A stretch of DNA of 31,556 nucleotides from Phoronis ovalis. Lineage: Eukaryota; Phoronida; Phoronidae. The number at the start of each line of letters is the position of its first letter. Within the stretch, counting starts at the first letter, position 1. Of the stretch, positions 1 to 11,248 are shown piece after piece. The stretch lies in contig JAOXYB010027623.1 of assembly GCA_028565635.1 (NCBI GenBank), forward strand, positions 1-31,556, in the 5' to 3' direction. The position numbers and the translations under genes were made by a program. Below the pieces are notes generated by a model. It was not told the DNA's origin and did no database searches. It was given only the letters and a program-made list of their open reading frames with translations.

Positions 1-120
1 CGGCGGTTCAAAAAACATACCCTTTCACGCGAAATTTTGTTGGAACATGCGTACCCACTTTCATATTGACCACCCCCGGGCTCTACCGTAGGGTCATGAC
101 CTAGATAGTGTTAAAACCAG
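1..120. repeat. fragment of a dispersed repeat
   Basis: GC-rich compared with what follows. TACCCACTTTCATATTGACC and CACCCCCGGGCTCTACC resemble the right flank of the minisatellite (TACCAACTTTATTG, CCACCCTGGGGGC, near 17265-17310), and AAAAAACATACCCT resembles its unit on the other strand. It is probably the end of a related element cut by the window edge. Confidence 0.35.
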
Positions 121-1072
121 TAGAGGTTGGCCTCTTGCAAACACACCATATGTAAAAAAATTCAATAAAATTATAAATTCAAACTAAAATTGTTGTCTTG
201 TTTGTCTCTGATACTTCTTGTGTAATCTGCCATTTGAAGCTTGATTAATACTCATCAATGTGACTTTTAGCATACAAATCCATTACCACTAAGACCAATA
301 CGAAGTTACCGTCTTACAGACTTTATTTGGCCAGGACTACCTCAAGGCGAGCTCATGTATACTTGTATTGACCTCCCAACTGTTTGGCTGTTGCGCCTAG
401 CATCACATGTTTGTGCTTAATGTATCTCTCGCCAGTATGTTTCAACGCCTTTTAGTTAATGACATTGTGACTTTAGAATCACGATCCACTAGCGCCGCTG
501 ATGCAGCAAAACATGATATTTGTCAGATATCTTTTCAGCTGCTGAGTTTATTTGATTCTCGGAAAATTAGTAGTTATTTTGTTCTTTTATATTATATCTG
601 TGGCAGTAACGCATGGAAGCAATTTGAAAATTTTATGGCGACAAACTGCGCAAATTTGAAAACAGGTATTTGCGCAATAATGTTTAATTCTAAAAATGGC
701 TACTGGCACCAAAATATGATTATTTACCAGACTAGTTTTCGGTGAAATGGTTGATGTTATGGGCACAATTTTACTTCTTATTTGGTTAATTTAAATAATC
801 GTAATATATCTGATTTGAAAGCAGTTTGACATAAACTACAAAATTTGTGAAACTGGTTTTGGATTTACTGGCAAGATGTGTGCACCCCGGTCTGCTCCGC
901 GGACTAACAGACATATTTCTAATGGTAAGGTATGTAGGTTACATCATACTCCATGAAGCATACACGTTATGCAAGAGCTCTTGAGGTCGCTATTAATAAA
1001 CTGGTCAAGAACTATAGCAGGAGAAATGGAAATTGCATTTCAAAAACTGAATGCCTAAGATAGTTTAGATAT

Positions 1073-1096
1073 ACACACACACACACATATATATAT
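1073..1096. repeat. (AC)n(AT)n microsatellite
   Basis: Fifteen bases of AC repeat followed by an AT repeat in the presumed first intron or 5' region of the IQCC gene. Confidence 0.9.
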
Positions 1097-1290
1097 CTTT
1101 TTACAGTACGTAATCTCTCTTTTGGATATTTATACTTGTAAAGTTGTCGAGTATAAAGTTTATGCAACGTTATCCATCTACTGCTTATGAAATACCAAGT
1201 CACTTGCAGTGTTCTTCTTTGTTATCAGTTATGTAGATTTAATTTATGTATTCTGATTATAAACAAATTTTTCCTTCGGTGTACTTTCAG

Positions 1291-1395
1291 GCTCTCTTTA
1301 GAGGATATCTTGTCCGGAAGCAGTTAAGAGAACTAAGGCAACAGTATGAAGGGATTATTAAGACAATTGAAGGAGAAAAAGCAGACAATCTGTCA
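1291..1395 (+). CDS. IQCC: IQCC exon with IQ motif
   Basis: Phase-0 exon of 35 codons between acceptor tttcag and donor gtaagt. It reads ALFRGYLVRKQLRELRQQYE and onward. The arginine and glycine spacing RGxxxRKQ is the core of an IQ motif, followed by a charged helix. The missing Q of the motif must be the last codon of the preceding exon. Confidence 0.8.
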
Positions 1396-3576
1396 GTAAG
1401 TTTGAAGGAGAATTTATAGAAATCTTTTGAATTTGCAGATTCTCAATTTTACTACTATGGGCTATGTTTCCACTCATACAATGTAAAATAGTACATTTTC
1501 TGAATATAATGGCATTTATTCCGTTGCAAAATATTTTTAAAAAAGCATATTTTATCCTTCCAAATTTCAGTCCTACCTAACTAGTGTAGACTCGAATTGT
1601 CAATACGCACTTGCGCTCCTGTTTCCTACACTCGAATCCTTTTTAGGTAGGCCCGAAATTTGATATAACAGACTTTATTAGTAATCATTTGAGCTGTTTC
1701 AATTCTAGGTATTATGGAAGAAAGATACATTATGCAAACCACACATTTATAAACAGAAAGACACTAAGAGAATAATCACCAAAGAATCAGCCGATATAGC
1801 TACTCCAGTATCTGTTAATGATAAGCAGTCTGAGTTTTCTATTCAAGAAGAGAGGCCAGTTAACAAAGCTAGTCAAGTAAATGAAACAGATTTGTGTAAC
1901 AAAGAAATTGAGATAAAGGAAGTGGTAGCAAAGGGCATGCCTGCTGATAAAGACACATCATGTACAGAACACAATGTAGTTCAAAGTCAGACAACTGAAA
2001 GAATAAATGACGTAAAACAGACATCTGTAAATGGATTAAATGCCGAGTCAAAATGTGCATCAAAACAAAGTGACACTACTGAGTTGCATAATGCCAATGG
2101 CAAAAAAAAGTTTATGGAAAATGGTATGCATGATAATTTTGGTGACATACAAGCTGATAAAACTGTTTGTGAGCATCAAAGTGAAGTACTACTTTGTAGA
2201 CCTTCAGACGACTCTGTGAGCTCTTTAACAGAGGGCACAGACGATTCATTGTTAGAAAATGACAGTGAACTGACCCAAGTTTCAAAGCTTGTAGACCTGA
2301 ACATCTCTGATAAAGAGGATTCTGTATTGGATACCATTCCTACGAGAGATTCTGGTAATGCGTGCATCAAAGAAAATCGACTGAATAACAGAAGTAAGGA
2401 TTCAAAAAGAAGAAGTTCTACACCTAAAATTATTAAAAGTAAGAGTTATAGTGAAGAAAGCCTGTGTAGTGAAACGAGAAGTGAATATGGTAATGAGCAA
2501 TGTAATAAGAAAAATGGAGATTTGGAAAGTGAAAAATCCCCAAGGCTAACTAAATCAAAAGCAGTCAAGAATCATGAAATAATAAAAAAGACAAGAAGTG
2601 ACAGGAATTTCATTGCTGGTGCAAATGGAAGTAAACTGGAGAACAATGTTCAGCAAAGCGAAAGTTTTATGGGTGATATGACTTCAGTATGGCATACAGA
2701 GGACTCCGTGACAGGTAAAATGTTTTTTGAAATGTTGCCACTAGGTGGCTTAACAATGCCGTGTCATAAATTGTGCTATTCTTGAGCTGTCCATTTGTTG
2801 TAGCATGTTGGCTAAATGTGAAATTGTTTTCAGTGATAAGCATGTCTTAGGCAGTTGTATGCATAAACATGAACTAACATTGTAGCTCATATGGAATTAT
2901 AATTACTTCTTGTTGTCAGTTCACTTTGGTGCTATCCATGTTTTGAAATGATAATGTGATTGTATCAATACTACTTACATTCAAATAATTGTTTCAAATA
3001 ATTCAAATACATCTTTTGTAGAAAAACAAGAAAAATACAGGAAAGAAAAAATAAAATTGCCAAGAGATAAAGAAGCTCTTCGGAAGTTGAGAAATGACGC
3101 TGTCATGGAAATCATGTGGATTCAGCAAGCTATTGAAAGTCGAAAAAATGTGAGTTTGCTGATGAAATGAACAAAGCATAAGTACCCAACCATTTGTAAG
3201 AAATTACTTTACTTTATGTTAAATTCAAAAAACCAAGAAACATGTACCGTGAATCATTTTTATAGAAACTTTGTGTCCTTATTTTCGTGGATGAAAGAAT
3301 GAACTCATTTTGTAATGAATTTATTATCTATAAATTCTTATTTTCAGATAAAAATGAATGCTATAAAAATTAAGAAAAAACACACGGCAGAATAATGAAT
3401 TTCAAGCTGAGTTCTTAAAACCTGTCTACAGACTGAGCGGTTCTGATCTAGTTAGTGTACATACAGAACAGGAAAGTACCCAGCCCAAGTTAATTCCAAT
3501 TTCTTTATAAATCGTTTAAACTAACTATAATTTATAATTCCAGTACCTTCGATTGAAAATGGGGATGGATGCCTAA
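1291..3576 (+). CDS. IQCC: IQ domain-containing protein C homologue, 5' end missing
   Basis: Four exons join with canonical GT-AG sites and matching phases: 1291-1395, 1709-2714, 3022-3149 and 3544-3576 (423 residues plus stop). The first exon supplies most of an IQ motif (ALFRGYLVRKQL); its leading I/L-Q pair must come from an upstream exon I could not identify. The second is a long, Ser/Glu/Lys/Asn-rich, probably disordered segment. The third and fourth give MWIQQAIESRKN then YLRLK, closely matching the vertebrate IQCC motif LWLQQAINSRKEYLLLK. IQ motifs generally bind calmodulin or EF-hand light chains; the function of IQCC is poorly known. The visible protein stops soon after the YLRLK motif, whereas mammalian IQCC has a long further tail. 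The assignment rests on two conserved motifs in the right order, each at an exon junction; I am fairly sure of it but not of the 3' end. Confidence 0.8.
1709..2714 (+). CDS. IQCC: IQCC central disordered exon
   Basis: An exon of 335 codons plus one base, opening VLWKKDTLCKPH after acceptor tctag and ending at donor acag|gtaaaa. The frame stays open from 1709. The composition is rich in Ser, Glu, Lys, Asn and Thr, with many KS, SE and RS pairs, as in an unstructured region with phosphorylation sites. Reading on past the donor meets a stop at 2783, which supports splicing at 2714. Confidence 0.75.
3022..3149 (+). CDS. IQCC: IQCC exon with WIQQAIESRK motif
   Basis: Starts in phase 1 (the split codon gives Glu) after acceptor tttgtag and ends in phase 0 at donor gtgagt. 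A charged helix (EKQEKYRKEKIKLPRDKEAL) leads into the conserved EIMWIQQAIESRKN segment, the best family signature in this gene. Confidence 0.85.
3348..3395 (+). CDS. possible alternative IQCC terminal exon
   Basis: Acceptor ttttcag is followed in phase 0 by IKMNAIKIKKKHTAE and TAA. It could replace the exon at 3544 after SRKN. It is short, lysine-rich and does not match the family motif, so it may be chance or a minor isoform. Confidence 0.25.
   Translation: MKMNAIKIKKKHTAE
3544..3576 (+). CDS. IQCC: IQCC probable terminal exon
   Basis: After acceptor attccag, phase 0 gives YLRLKMGMDA and a TAA stop. YLRLK follows ESRKN exactly as YLLLK follows NSRKE in vertebrate IQCC, so this is the preferred 3' end. 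A good donor (ttg|gtaagt at 3595) lies 18 bases after the stop, so there may be a further intron in the 3' UTR. Confidence 0.65.
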   Translation, partial: YLRLKMGMDA

Positions 3577-6500
3577 CTATGTGTATAAACTTTGGTAAGT
3601 TATGTAACCATTGTGATAAAACATCAGTTATTATTATTAGTTTGGAGAATGATGCAAACTGCATACTGTCTTACAAATACAAAAGCCCTTTGGTAGTGTT
3701 CAGAACTGCTTGACGTAGTTAAAATAATTTAAGTAATACTTTAAATATGTATGTTGGCATCTCACCTTGAGGTTATCTTCTTTTTAGAGTGTCAGTGAGT
3801 GTTTTATTTTACCATTGCATCATACTTTCAAGTGCTTCAAGTGTTATTTCATGTAAGAAGCTTACCATAATAGGGTTTTCACTAAATAAATATGCTGGAC
3901 ACTATTTCTTATTTCTTGACAACCATAGTTATTTCTTGTAAATATACTGTCAATCAAATAAACTCAGAATTAGTAATTATTTTCTTTTGTTGATTGTTGA
4001 AAACCATGGACCTCTTGTGAACATATTAAAATTAAACTAAAATAAGCAATACCAGATTATACTGCTACCAAAAATTAAATATTATGATGAGCGATAATTG
4101 ATTAGTTTTACTGATTCTAGCAGTGGTGCGTCTACTGTAATATGAAACACTGTATAAAGCACACCTTCAGTTACACCAGCTTATATATCAGAAACAGGTG
4201 CAGAACTGAAGAGCTGTGATTTATTCAGAATATATTTGTATAAAAATGTGCACCCCATGAATTGCAGGTATGCAATTGTTTAAAGTACCCACAGTTGCCT
4301 CAAAAAAATTTATTCTCATTGAGTAACTTTCAGAACACTAACTTTGCCAGTCACATGGCCATTTGCAGAATGTTTACTGTTGCTATAGTAACTGTAAGAA
4401 TATCTAATCTCTCACTGACTAGTATGGGAACCCATTCATTTGCAATATACTATCGACCACCCGGTAGTATCTGAAGGTCTATCTTGTCAACTCCTAAAGA
4501 AGCATTGTTCTTGAGCAGGTGCTCTCTCCAATAAATTAAATTCTTAAATTGTCCTATGAAGAGTTTATAATAAGTCTTGATATTAAATGTTTATACTAAT
4601 AGTGGGAATTGTATAAGTCATAAATAAATGTTGAATTGAACAGCTAGGAAGTTAGGCTTCTCAATTTCTTATTGTAAAATTACTAATTAAAAGACCAGTA
4701 TTTTTATCTATAATTTTGTAAAATTTTATTCATTTGTTTGTGAACCTGAATACACAATATTATTTTATTATGCAAACTGATACCAGTATTATTAAAATTA
4801 TGTATTTTGATATCCTGTTCAGTTCAGTGGTAGAAACTATATAGTTATCAATGGGTACATGTGATTGTTTGTGGTGTATAGCATATTATTTACAAATGTT
4901 TTGGTTGTAACAAATGCTCTATTTAATGTAACTCGAGGGTAGCATACATATAATTAAATAACTACACATATTATTTATATAATAAATAAATAGACAATTT
5001 GGTTATTTGTAACACTGAAAATTATTATTTTAATGAAATTATATGTATGCATATATATAGGTTGCTGGGCAGTATGTGAAATAGCCACTGGTCTACCTGC
5101 ACGCACCAGGGCAAATTTATTATTGAAGAATTTTATCAAATATTTCAACAGGAATGTGCCTGTTTGACTTGGTTGGTGGCTGTCATTTTTCAGTGACGTT
5201 TGCATACTAGCTGTGGGAATCTACATATTTAGAACATACGTTTCGGTTCTTTAATCTTTCTCTGAGGTCATACTACTTATCCCACATACACTTATCAGTA
5301 ATTTGTTAGCAGGTTGGTAATACTTTTTTTGTATTTTTAATTATATCCAGATATTAATTACAAAGTATGGCTTATGGGAGTATTAATCTTATTAACTGTG
5401 ATAAATCTGTGTACAATAGAATATTTTAATACAAGTGGAAGGATCTTTCAGAAGACTAGTTGTAGCATAAAACGCTTTTTGCGCAACTAGTTGCAAGCTT
5501 GATATCTAAGGGATTTCACATATAATTTTGGTATTGGTGACTATAACTTCAAATATTTTCTTTTTTCATGTGAACATGCAATTTAAACTATTAGTTTTAT
5601 AATTTATGTAGCAAAGAAAACCGGGATTTGACAAAACTGTAAATTTTAATCACTAGAGATGTCTGACAAAAGTTGAAGTTTATTCAATTTTAGGAAACAA
5701 TTTTACAAAATTATGTAGTCATTTGTAATTATGGACCATTTTACTGGACGGATGCATCTTATATTTCAGTGTAATGATTTTCGCTAGGGTACTTAAAGAT
5801 GCATACAAATCTTAAGTATGACGAAAACTAAGAAATATAATTACGTTGTTCATCTTAATAAATTCCTAATAAATGGACAATGAATGGTAAAACTTGGTAA
5901 AAAGGGCCTTCTTTTCTTAGGGTGTTACTACTGTTATGCCAAATAAGGACTAGGAAATAATTATGTATGGTTCCAATAACCTGTCAACCCTTATATATTA
6001 ACCCCCATAATGTTTTCTTTTAATTTTTTTTGCATATTTTTCAGCAAATACCTGCGTTGTTATTGTTTTAATTGTATCTTTCATGTTTTGATCAATAAAA
6101 TTTTTTTAAGAATAACAGAATGCCTATCCACCTATCCTATTTTGTTTAAGTAAATAAATGTTAAAAAATACAATACAACAGTAAATTATTATTTTTAAAA
6201 TCAATATTTATTAGCAGTGTTTCCTGCTTTGTGGAAATTGTTTCCTTTTTGTGCCGGTATACAAATTGCTACGAGATAAAATTATGAAAAGAGCTTCCAA
6301 ATATTTTATTTACTGTAAAGTATTTTATTATTAAATATCTGTCTTATTTAATAATTTATGAACAGAACTTCATCACATTGCTCCATAAAAAGAGTCAATA
6401 TCTGATATGACTTTATACATACTGTGAAACGAAGAAATGTTCGAATCTTACAAAAGGATTTTTTGTGTATCATATTGCTTTTGTACTTTGAGTAGAATAT

Positions 6501-8952
6501 TATTTCTTATTCTTGAAGCTGCATAAATTTGCCTAGGTAAGATGGTTTTGCTGCTAAAAGTTTGCCATTGAAGTAAGCTGATTTGATAGCTAATGTGCCC
6601 TATAGTTGGTTTCTAAGGAATTTATTTAATTTCCAGTCATTGCACAAGCACAAAATTATAGAGGTTCCAACTCCTTTTCATATTCATATTGACAAAACAA
6701 CCTTTGTGCTAAATTTATATTTGATACAGAAGAAATGGTATTATATATTTGGAGTATTGTGTTAAATTCATAAGGGAATTACGCGCATGCTTACATAATG
6801 AAAATTAAGAAATGTAAGCAAATAAATATGAATTTACTTTCAGTCACTTGGTTGGTATCAACAGGTAACAGCTAAGCTTTCAACACCTGCTGATTAAAAC
6901 TACATGACTTATATGTATCCATTTATAAAAGTGAATTTATAACATTTGTGTAGATGTAACTTTTACATTATGTGAGGGAATGTAAAATTTATAAGATTTG
7001 TGAAAGAAGTTAAAATTTTATACAAAAATAATTATGGTGAGTATATCATATGTCATTCTGTCATCCTTAGATTTCATGGAGGTTTTGACATTTAAAATGC
7101 AGTACTGTATGAGCTAATTAATGCAAAATTTAAAAAAATGGATTGTTTTTGTCAGATTGAATTACAAATTCTCAAAAAAAAAACAACGTTGCTTGTTAAG
7201 ATAACGGCTATTCTGATAGTAAATTAATCTTTACTTCATAGCAGGTTGGGAGTTATCTATAATCCTTGTAAGAAGGAAACACATTAATATGGTACTTCTA
7301 GATAACTGTCTGGATTCCTTTGATTTTTACAGTTTACTTTATGCCTAGAAAGTTGTTATTTTAAAGTATGTATAAACTTTTTTTTAGTATAGCAGTTCTA
7401 ATTTTTTAATCATAATATAGAAGTTTTTACTGCAAACTGACTTTTATTGTGTCTGTCTGACTCTTACCTTTGTGGTTTTAGAAGTACGATAAAATCAAAC
7501 AAGTTAGAGAACAAGCATTTTCTGGAGCTAAAGCTGTTATTTTCTGAATATTAATAATTATTATTATCCTATTTTTAATAAATTTTAATCTTGTTTTCTA
7601 GACTTCCAGGAATTATGGAATGACAAATTTCATTTTTCTCAACTTAAATGTGGTTTATGGATAAATTTAATGCTTTGTTAGGCAATGGTAGAAAGTAGGA
7701 ATGGAAATGTGGAGAAACATTGATTTTTCTATTCATTTCATTTGTTGTCATAACTTATAACTCCTGGTCTAAGAAATATAATGTGATATTCAGCATAAGC
7801 ATTGATCAGATTCTAAATATAGTAACAAAAATAAATATGAGTGATCAGTTTCTAAATCTATTTACAAAAAAAATAATTTTGTATTCACCAATTTAATTTA
7901 ATCAATTCATACCACTGTTTGCTCTGGGCAATAGGTTGTGATGTTACTTGAAATGTTTTTATGAGAGCATTATCTGCTGATCCAAAAGATCATAGGTAAT
8001 ATGTAATTTCAGATTGAAATGAATTATGTTTAGTTTGCATTGACTGTAGCTGTCCAAATGTTGTTGACACTTGAATGTAGCTGAATTTTCCAGTTAATGT
8101 CATTTACAAGACCACTGTCATATATAATTTCAAAAAAAATCGTACGTTTCATACTGTACAGTTTCCCAAATTCACTCATGCCCCAAACTAAAATAAAAAT
8201 TGACTACAAAGCAAATAACATGTATTGTCCTTAAGTATCGAAAAAAAGCTTGTTAATTACAATTGTATGTACAAAAGACTTTGTGATGGAGATCTAGAAA
8301 TATCCTAAATACCAAGTTGCACAAAAAATTTAAAGGTTAACCTGTTTTTGTCAGGTATTCCTGTCCATAATGTAGACACTGTTTATACTTTTTTGTTCAA
8401 TAATATACACAATTTAGGCAATTTATTATTGCAAATTATATCAACAACCTTTTAATCCTAAAAGGCAATAGAATCTGTTTTGAATAATTTAATCTTATTT
8501 TCCTGGGATTTGTTTCTGAGACTTTCTTGAAATGAAGCCAATTGCACAAGTGTACATTGAATAATCACTAATTTGTCTTTTCATAATTACAAATAATTGC
8601 TTGTTCATTGTATTATCTGCACATTAAATGTAGATACTTGCTTCATATACAATATGATTCCATTTGGAGAAAAACATCTGTTTATTCCTGGCATGGTTTG
8701 TATTTTGTATGCTCAACATAAGATTTTTTCCTGAATAATTGTTAAAATTTGAATAGATCGAGTAAAGAAAGATAAGCACTTCCAGACAGTAAACTGTGGA
8801 TTTAGGTTGTGCTGCAAAATGTACACTATTTTACCAAATAATAAATATCTTAATGAAATTACTCATCAAAAAACATTCATATTGCATTACTTATTATGTA
8901 CTTAAGGAATTTGCAATTGTATTGTGTAAAATGCTTCTCTTAATAATTTCAG
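3577..8952. other. AT-rich interval between the IQCC exons and the 8953 exon
   Basis: There are possible polyadenylation hexamers near 3885 and 3957, many A/T runs and no long open frame. The only exon-like stretch is 7482-7547. A slightly GC-richer patch near 5060-5215 has no recognisable protein. If 8953 belongs to a separate gene, its 5' exons should lie here. Confidence 0.6.
7482..7547 (+). CDS. possible small terminal exon, unassigned
   Basis: After acceptor gtggttttag, phase 0 reads KYDKIKQVREQAFSGAKAVI, then F and a TGA stop. Base composition is clearly less AT-rich than the surroundings and the peptide is helix-like and amphipathic. It is phase-compatible with the exon ending at 3149. 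Nothing else supports it. Confidence 0.25.
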   Translation, partial: KYDKIKQVREQAFSGAKAVIF

Positions 8953-9744
8953 GACCCATTTGACTCGGGTGGTTTCACCCACGACAAGCGGGCTCCTGTG
9001 TCAAGAGACATGGAAGGTCGTATGAACATGATTAAAAAGATCAGGAGTAAGCGGCGGCAACTCAATAACATGCTAAATGATAAAGAGCGGAAAAAGCTAA
9101 AAATTTATACCAAAATACAGGATAAAAACAAAGATTCTTTTAAATATAAGGTAACTTGTGAGAAGAAGCCATTCAAACAGTCAGTTGTTGAACTCAATGG
9201 GATTAAAGCTTCTTTGAACATGTTGAGGCAAAATACCTTACCTGTGCTTAGTAATCCAGGAGTTGAGGACCCGTATTTGGGGAATTATGGTGGAATATCA
9301 TTACATGGTTTGCGACGAGAGGTTGACTCTTATCTAAAAGAAATGACTCCCGAGAAAATAAGAACAAGAAAAGCGGCTAGGTTGTTACGGGAAGGTACAA
9401 TGAATGGACGTATATTAACGAATGACAACGCAAAATCAAAATTTAATGATATTATATCCTGTCCAAAAGAAACATTACCGCAAATTCAAGTTTCAACACC
9501 GCAGTTTTATAAGACAAGAAGTCCTCCGAAAGGAGTTGCTTTATTATTACCACCAATTGTTGCCTTGAAAAAATCGATTGCAGAGTACAGAATACAAAAA
9601 CGAGGTGCTAAACCTCCCCCAAACCTTGACAGACGATCATTAACATTAGCACCTTCCGAAAAACAAATTTTAAAGACAGAGATGGAAACTAACAATGCAG
9701 TATTACCAGTTATATCAAAAAGAGCTCGTACAGAACTCACATGA
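8953..9744 (+). CDS. terminal coding exon of an unrecognised basic protein
   Basis: One open frame of 263 codons plus TGA follows acceptor atttcag in phase 0, starting DPFDSGGFTHDKRAP. Codon use and composition are clearly coding and richer in GC than the flanks. The N-terminal third is very basic and helical (KKIRSKRRQL, KERKKLKIYTKIQ). The middle holds YLGNYGGISLHGLRREVDSY and the tail is Pro/Lys-rich (PPKGVALLLPPI). The first in-frame ATG is at 9010, but the open frame and good acceptor argue that this is a 3' exon, not a whole gene. I do not recognise the family. It could be spliced to the phase-0 end of the IQCC exon at 3149, giving a longer isoform, or belong to a separate gene whose 5' exons lie in 3600-8950. 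A polyadenylation signal lies about 80 bases downstream. Confidence 0.7.
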   Translation, partial: DPFDSGGFTHDKRAPVSRDMEGRMNMIKKIRSKRRQLNNMLNDKERKKLKIYTKIQDKNKDSFKYKVTCEKKPFKQSVVELNGIKASLNMLRQNTLPVLSNPGVEDPYLGNYGGISLHGLRREVDSYLKEMTPEKIRTRKAARLLREGTMNGRILTNDNAKSKFNDIISCPKETLPQIQVSTPQFYKTRSPPKGVALLLPPIVALKKSIAEYRIQKRGAKPPPNLDRRSLTLAPSEKQILKTEMETNNAVLPVISKRARTELT

Positions 9745-9825
9745 TCATTCAGTTTCAACAAAAACCAAGTTATTGGTGGGTAGTTAAATTTAAACAAATA
9801 TTGAAAAAAAAATGGGAAATTGGGA

Positions 9826-9831
9826 AATAAA
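9826..9831 (+). terminator. AATAAA polyadenylation signal
   Basis: AATAAA lies 82 bases after the stop at 9744, a usual distance for an animal 3' UTR. No competing hexamer is closer. Confidence 0.5.
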
Positions 9832-10271
9832 AATATCTAAGCTTTTAGAGTTCATCTGATATTTTTACCAGTATGAGCGACCTGGTGGAAATTTATAATC
9901 ATCTAGCTTAATGGAGGTATTTTCTGCTTCTACGAATTTTTCATTATATGTTCATGGCACAGTATAAATGGATCTGCTACTTATACTTAGTACCAATGAG
10001 TGCATAATCTTGCAATAGACTATTTACATGCACATGGTGGAGCCACCAGTCTCTTGCTGCATTTTGAGGATGAATCGCAGAGAGTTTCATCATTGTTCAT
10101 TCACAAAATGCTTCATGCTGGGAACATTTTAGTTTGCGAATAGTTGCTCTACCAAGTGCATGCAAATATTACATGACTGTACAGTATTTCTTTGCAATAA
10201 GTTTAGTGATCTCCTTGAATATCTTTGAACATTAAAAAGATAAATTGATTGTTCTTTAGAAACTTATGGTA

Positions 10272-10276
<5 letters not shown>

Positions 10277-10302
<26 letters not shown>
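10277..10302. repeat. (AT)n microsatellite
   Basis: Thirteen AT units, 70 bases before the hairpin, in the interval between the two convergent genes. Confidence 0.95.
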
Positions 10303-10374
10303 TTTTGTATTTAAATAAAATACAATACAACATTTGTACAAAAGCATCACATCAAAACTATCTTTATTGAATAA

Positions 10375-10459
10375 TCATTGTCTTCCACCAGATGGCACTT
10401 GTTTCTCAGTGCTGGAGATTGTCACGACAGCAAATACGCTACCTGGTGGGAGGCAATGA
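10375..10459. other. 22-bp-stem hairpin between convergent genes
   Basis: The arms 10375-10396 and 10438-10459 pair at 21 of 22 positions (three G-T or T-G pairs, one mismatch) around a 41-base loop, which itself can form a short TGCTG/CAGCA stem. The left arm contains CCACCAGATGGC (10385-10396), an exact fit to the CTCF core consensus CCASYAGRKGGC; the right arm has a one-mismatch copy on the other strand. It could be a microRNA-type precursor, a paired insulator site, or a short foldback element. Confidence 0.55.
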
Positions 10460-10726
10460 TTGAATAATTAATCATGGACGGAGTGTGCTGCATCCTAGTG
10501 ATCAAAAATAATATTACAAGTTGCTATATACAATCTTGATATCAACAATATAGCATTAATGGAATGCACTTTGAAGATCTAAAAATGAAATATTTCAAGC
10601 ATTTGTTGCCAGACATGGAATGCAATTTTCAAAAAAATAATTGGGTGTGGTACCCTTACAGAAAGAATGTATTAATCATTTACTGGTGGGGATTACTGTC
10701 CTTAAATGCTTTGTAACAATCAACAT

Positions 10727-10732
10727 TTTATT
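10727..10732 (-). terminator. candidate CFAP61 polyadenylation signal
   Basis: AATAAA on the minus strand, about 375 bases past the CFAP61 stop. It is the first exact hexamer I found downstream, but 3' UTR length is unknown. Confidence 0.3.
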
Positions 10733-11107
10733 CCAAAAAAAAAACAGTACTGAGCCACAGGTCACTATGGAAACACACTGAATTTGTTTACTTGCAGTAA
10801 GTTACATATATACAGTATGCGTAAGATTGTTCCAAGAGTCTAATGGTTATTTCAGTGCTGTTTCCTGCTAAAATGTGATATGACATGCAAAGCAAACTTC
10901 CTTTAGAAATCTCAAATGCAATAACGAATGAACTGTTTTGCTATATATAACCATAACTATATATAAAAGAAATTTCCATCATGAAGCTTCAATGTAGGAT
11001 ATCCACAAGCCCTTAGATTCCACTATAATCTGAAGATAGGCTTAATCAGTGTAAATATCCCATTCAGCACATGAGTGAGTTCCTCGACTTTAAGCCTGCA
11101 TGGTTGT

Positions 11108-11248
11108 CTACACCATCCCTGGCTTAGCATACATAGGCATATGATAATAATTGTAACTCAAGAAACTTAAAAGTCGTGTTTCCACTGCTCGTTTGACTCC
11201 AGAGTATGTATAATTCTCGCTTAACGACTTTCGCTGGTGACGATTCAA
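11108..11248 (-). CDS. CFAP61: CFAP61 terminal exon and stop
   Basis: [20 protein letters not shown] onward to [19 protein letters not shown] and a TAG stop at 11108-11110; acceptor tttgcag. The aromatic [14 protein letters not shown] ending is typical of CFAP61. Confidence 0.92.
   Translation of the reverse strand: MNRHQRKSLSENYTYSGVKRAVETRLLSFLSYNYYHMPMYAKPGMV

Larger units (their letters stand above)
1..1290. other. upstream region of the IQCC gene, no exon found
   Basis: Apart from the repeat at the left edge and the AC/AT microsatellite, this is AT-rich sequence. An open frame at 407-745 has no family match and no start context. The exon that should end in I/L-Q before 1291 was not found with a good donor; it may be very short or lie outside the window. 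Confidence 0.5.
9745..11107. other. tail-to-tail intergenic interval
   Basis: Lies between the 3' end of the plus-strand exon at 8953-9744 and the 3' end of CFAP61. It holds the polyadenylation signals, the AT repeat and the hairpin. The stretch 10020-10160 is somewhat richer in GC, without coding evidence. Confidence 0.6.

Noticed and set aside
407-745. 112-residue plus-strand open frame upstream of IQCC
   Set aside because: No family motif and no sensible link to the IQ exon; its sequence looks like chance in AT-rich DNA.
1869-2370. Minus-strand open frames under the long IQCC exon
   Set aside because: Shadows of the coding plus strand.
4975-5205. 76-residue minus-strand frame in a GC-richer patch
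   Set aside because: No recognised motif and no phase-consistent splice partners; it may be old repeat sequence.
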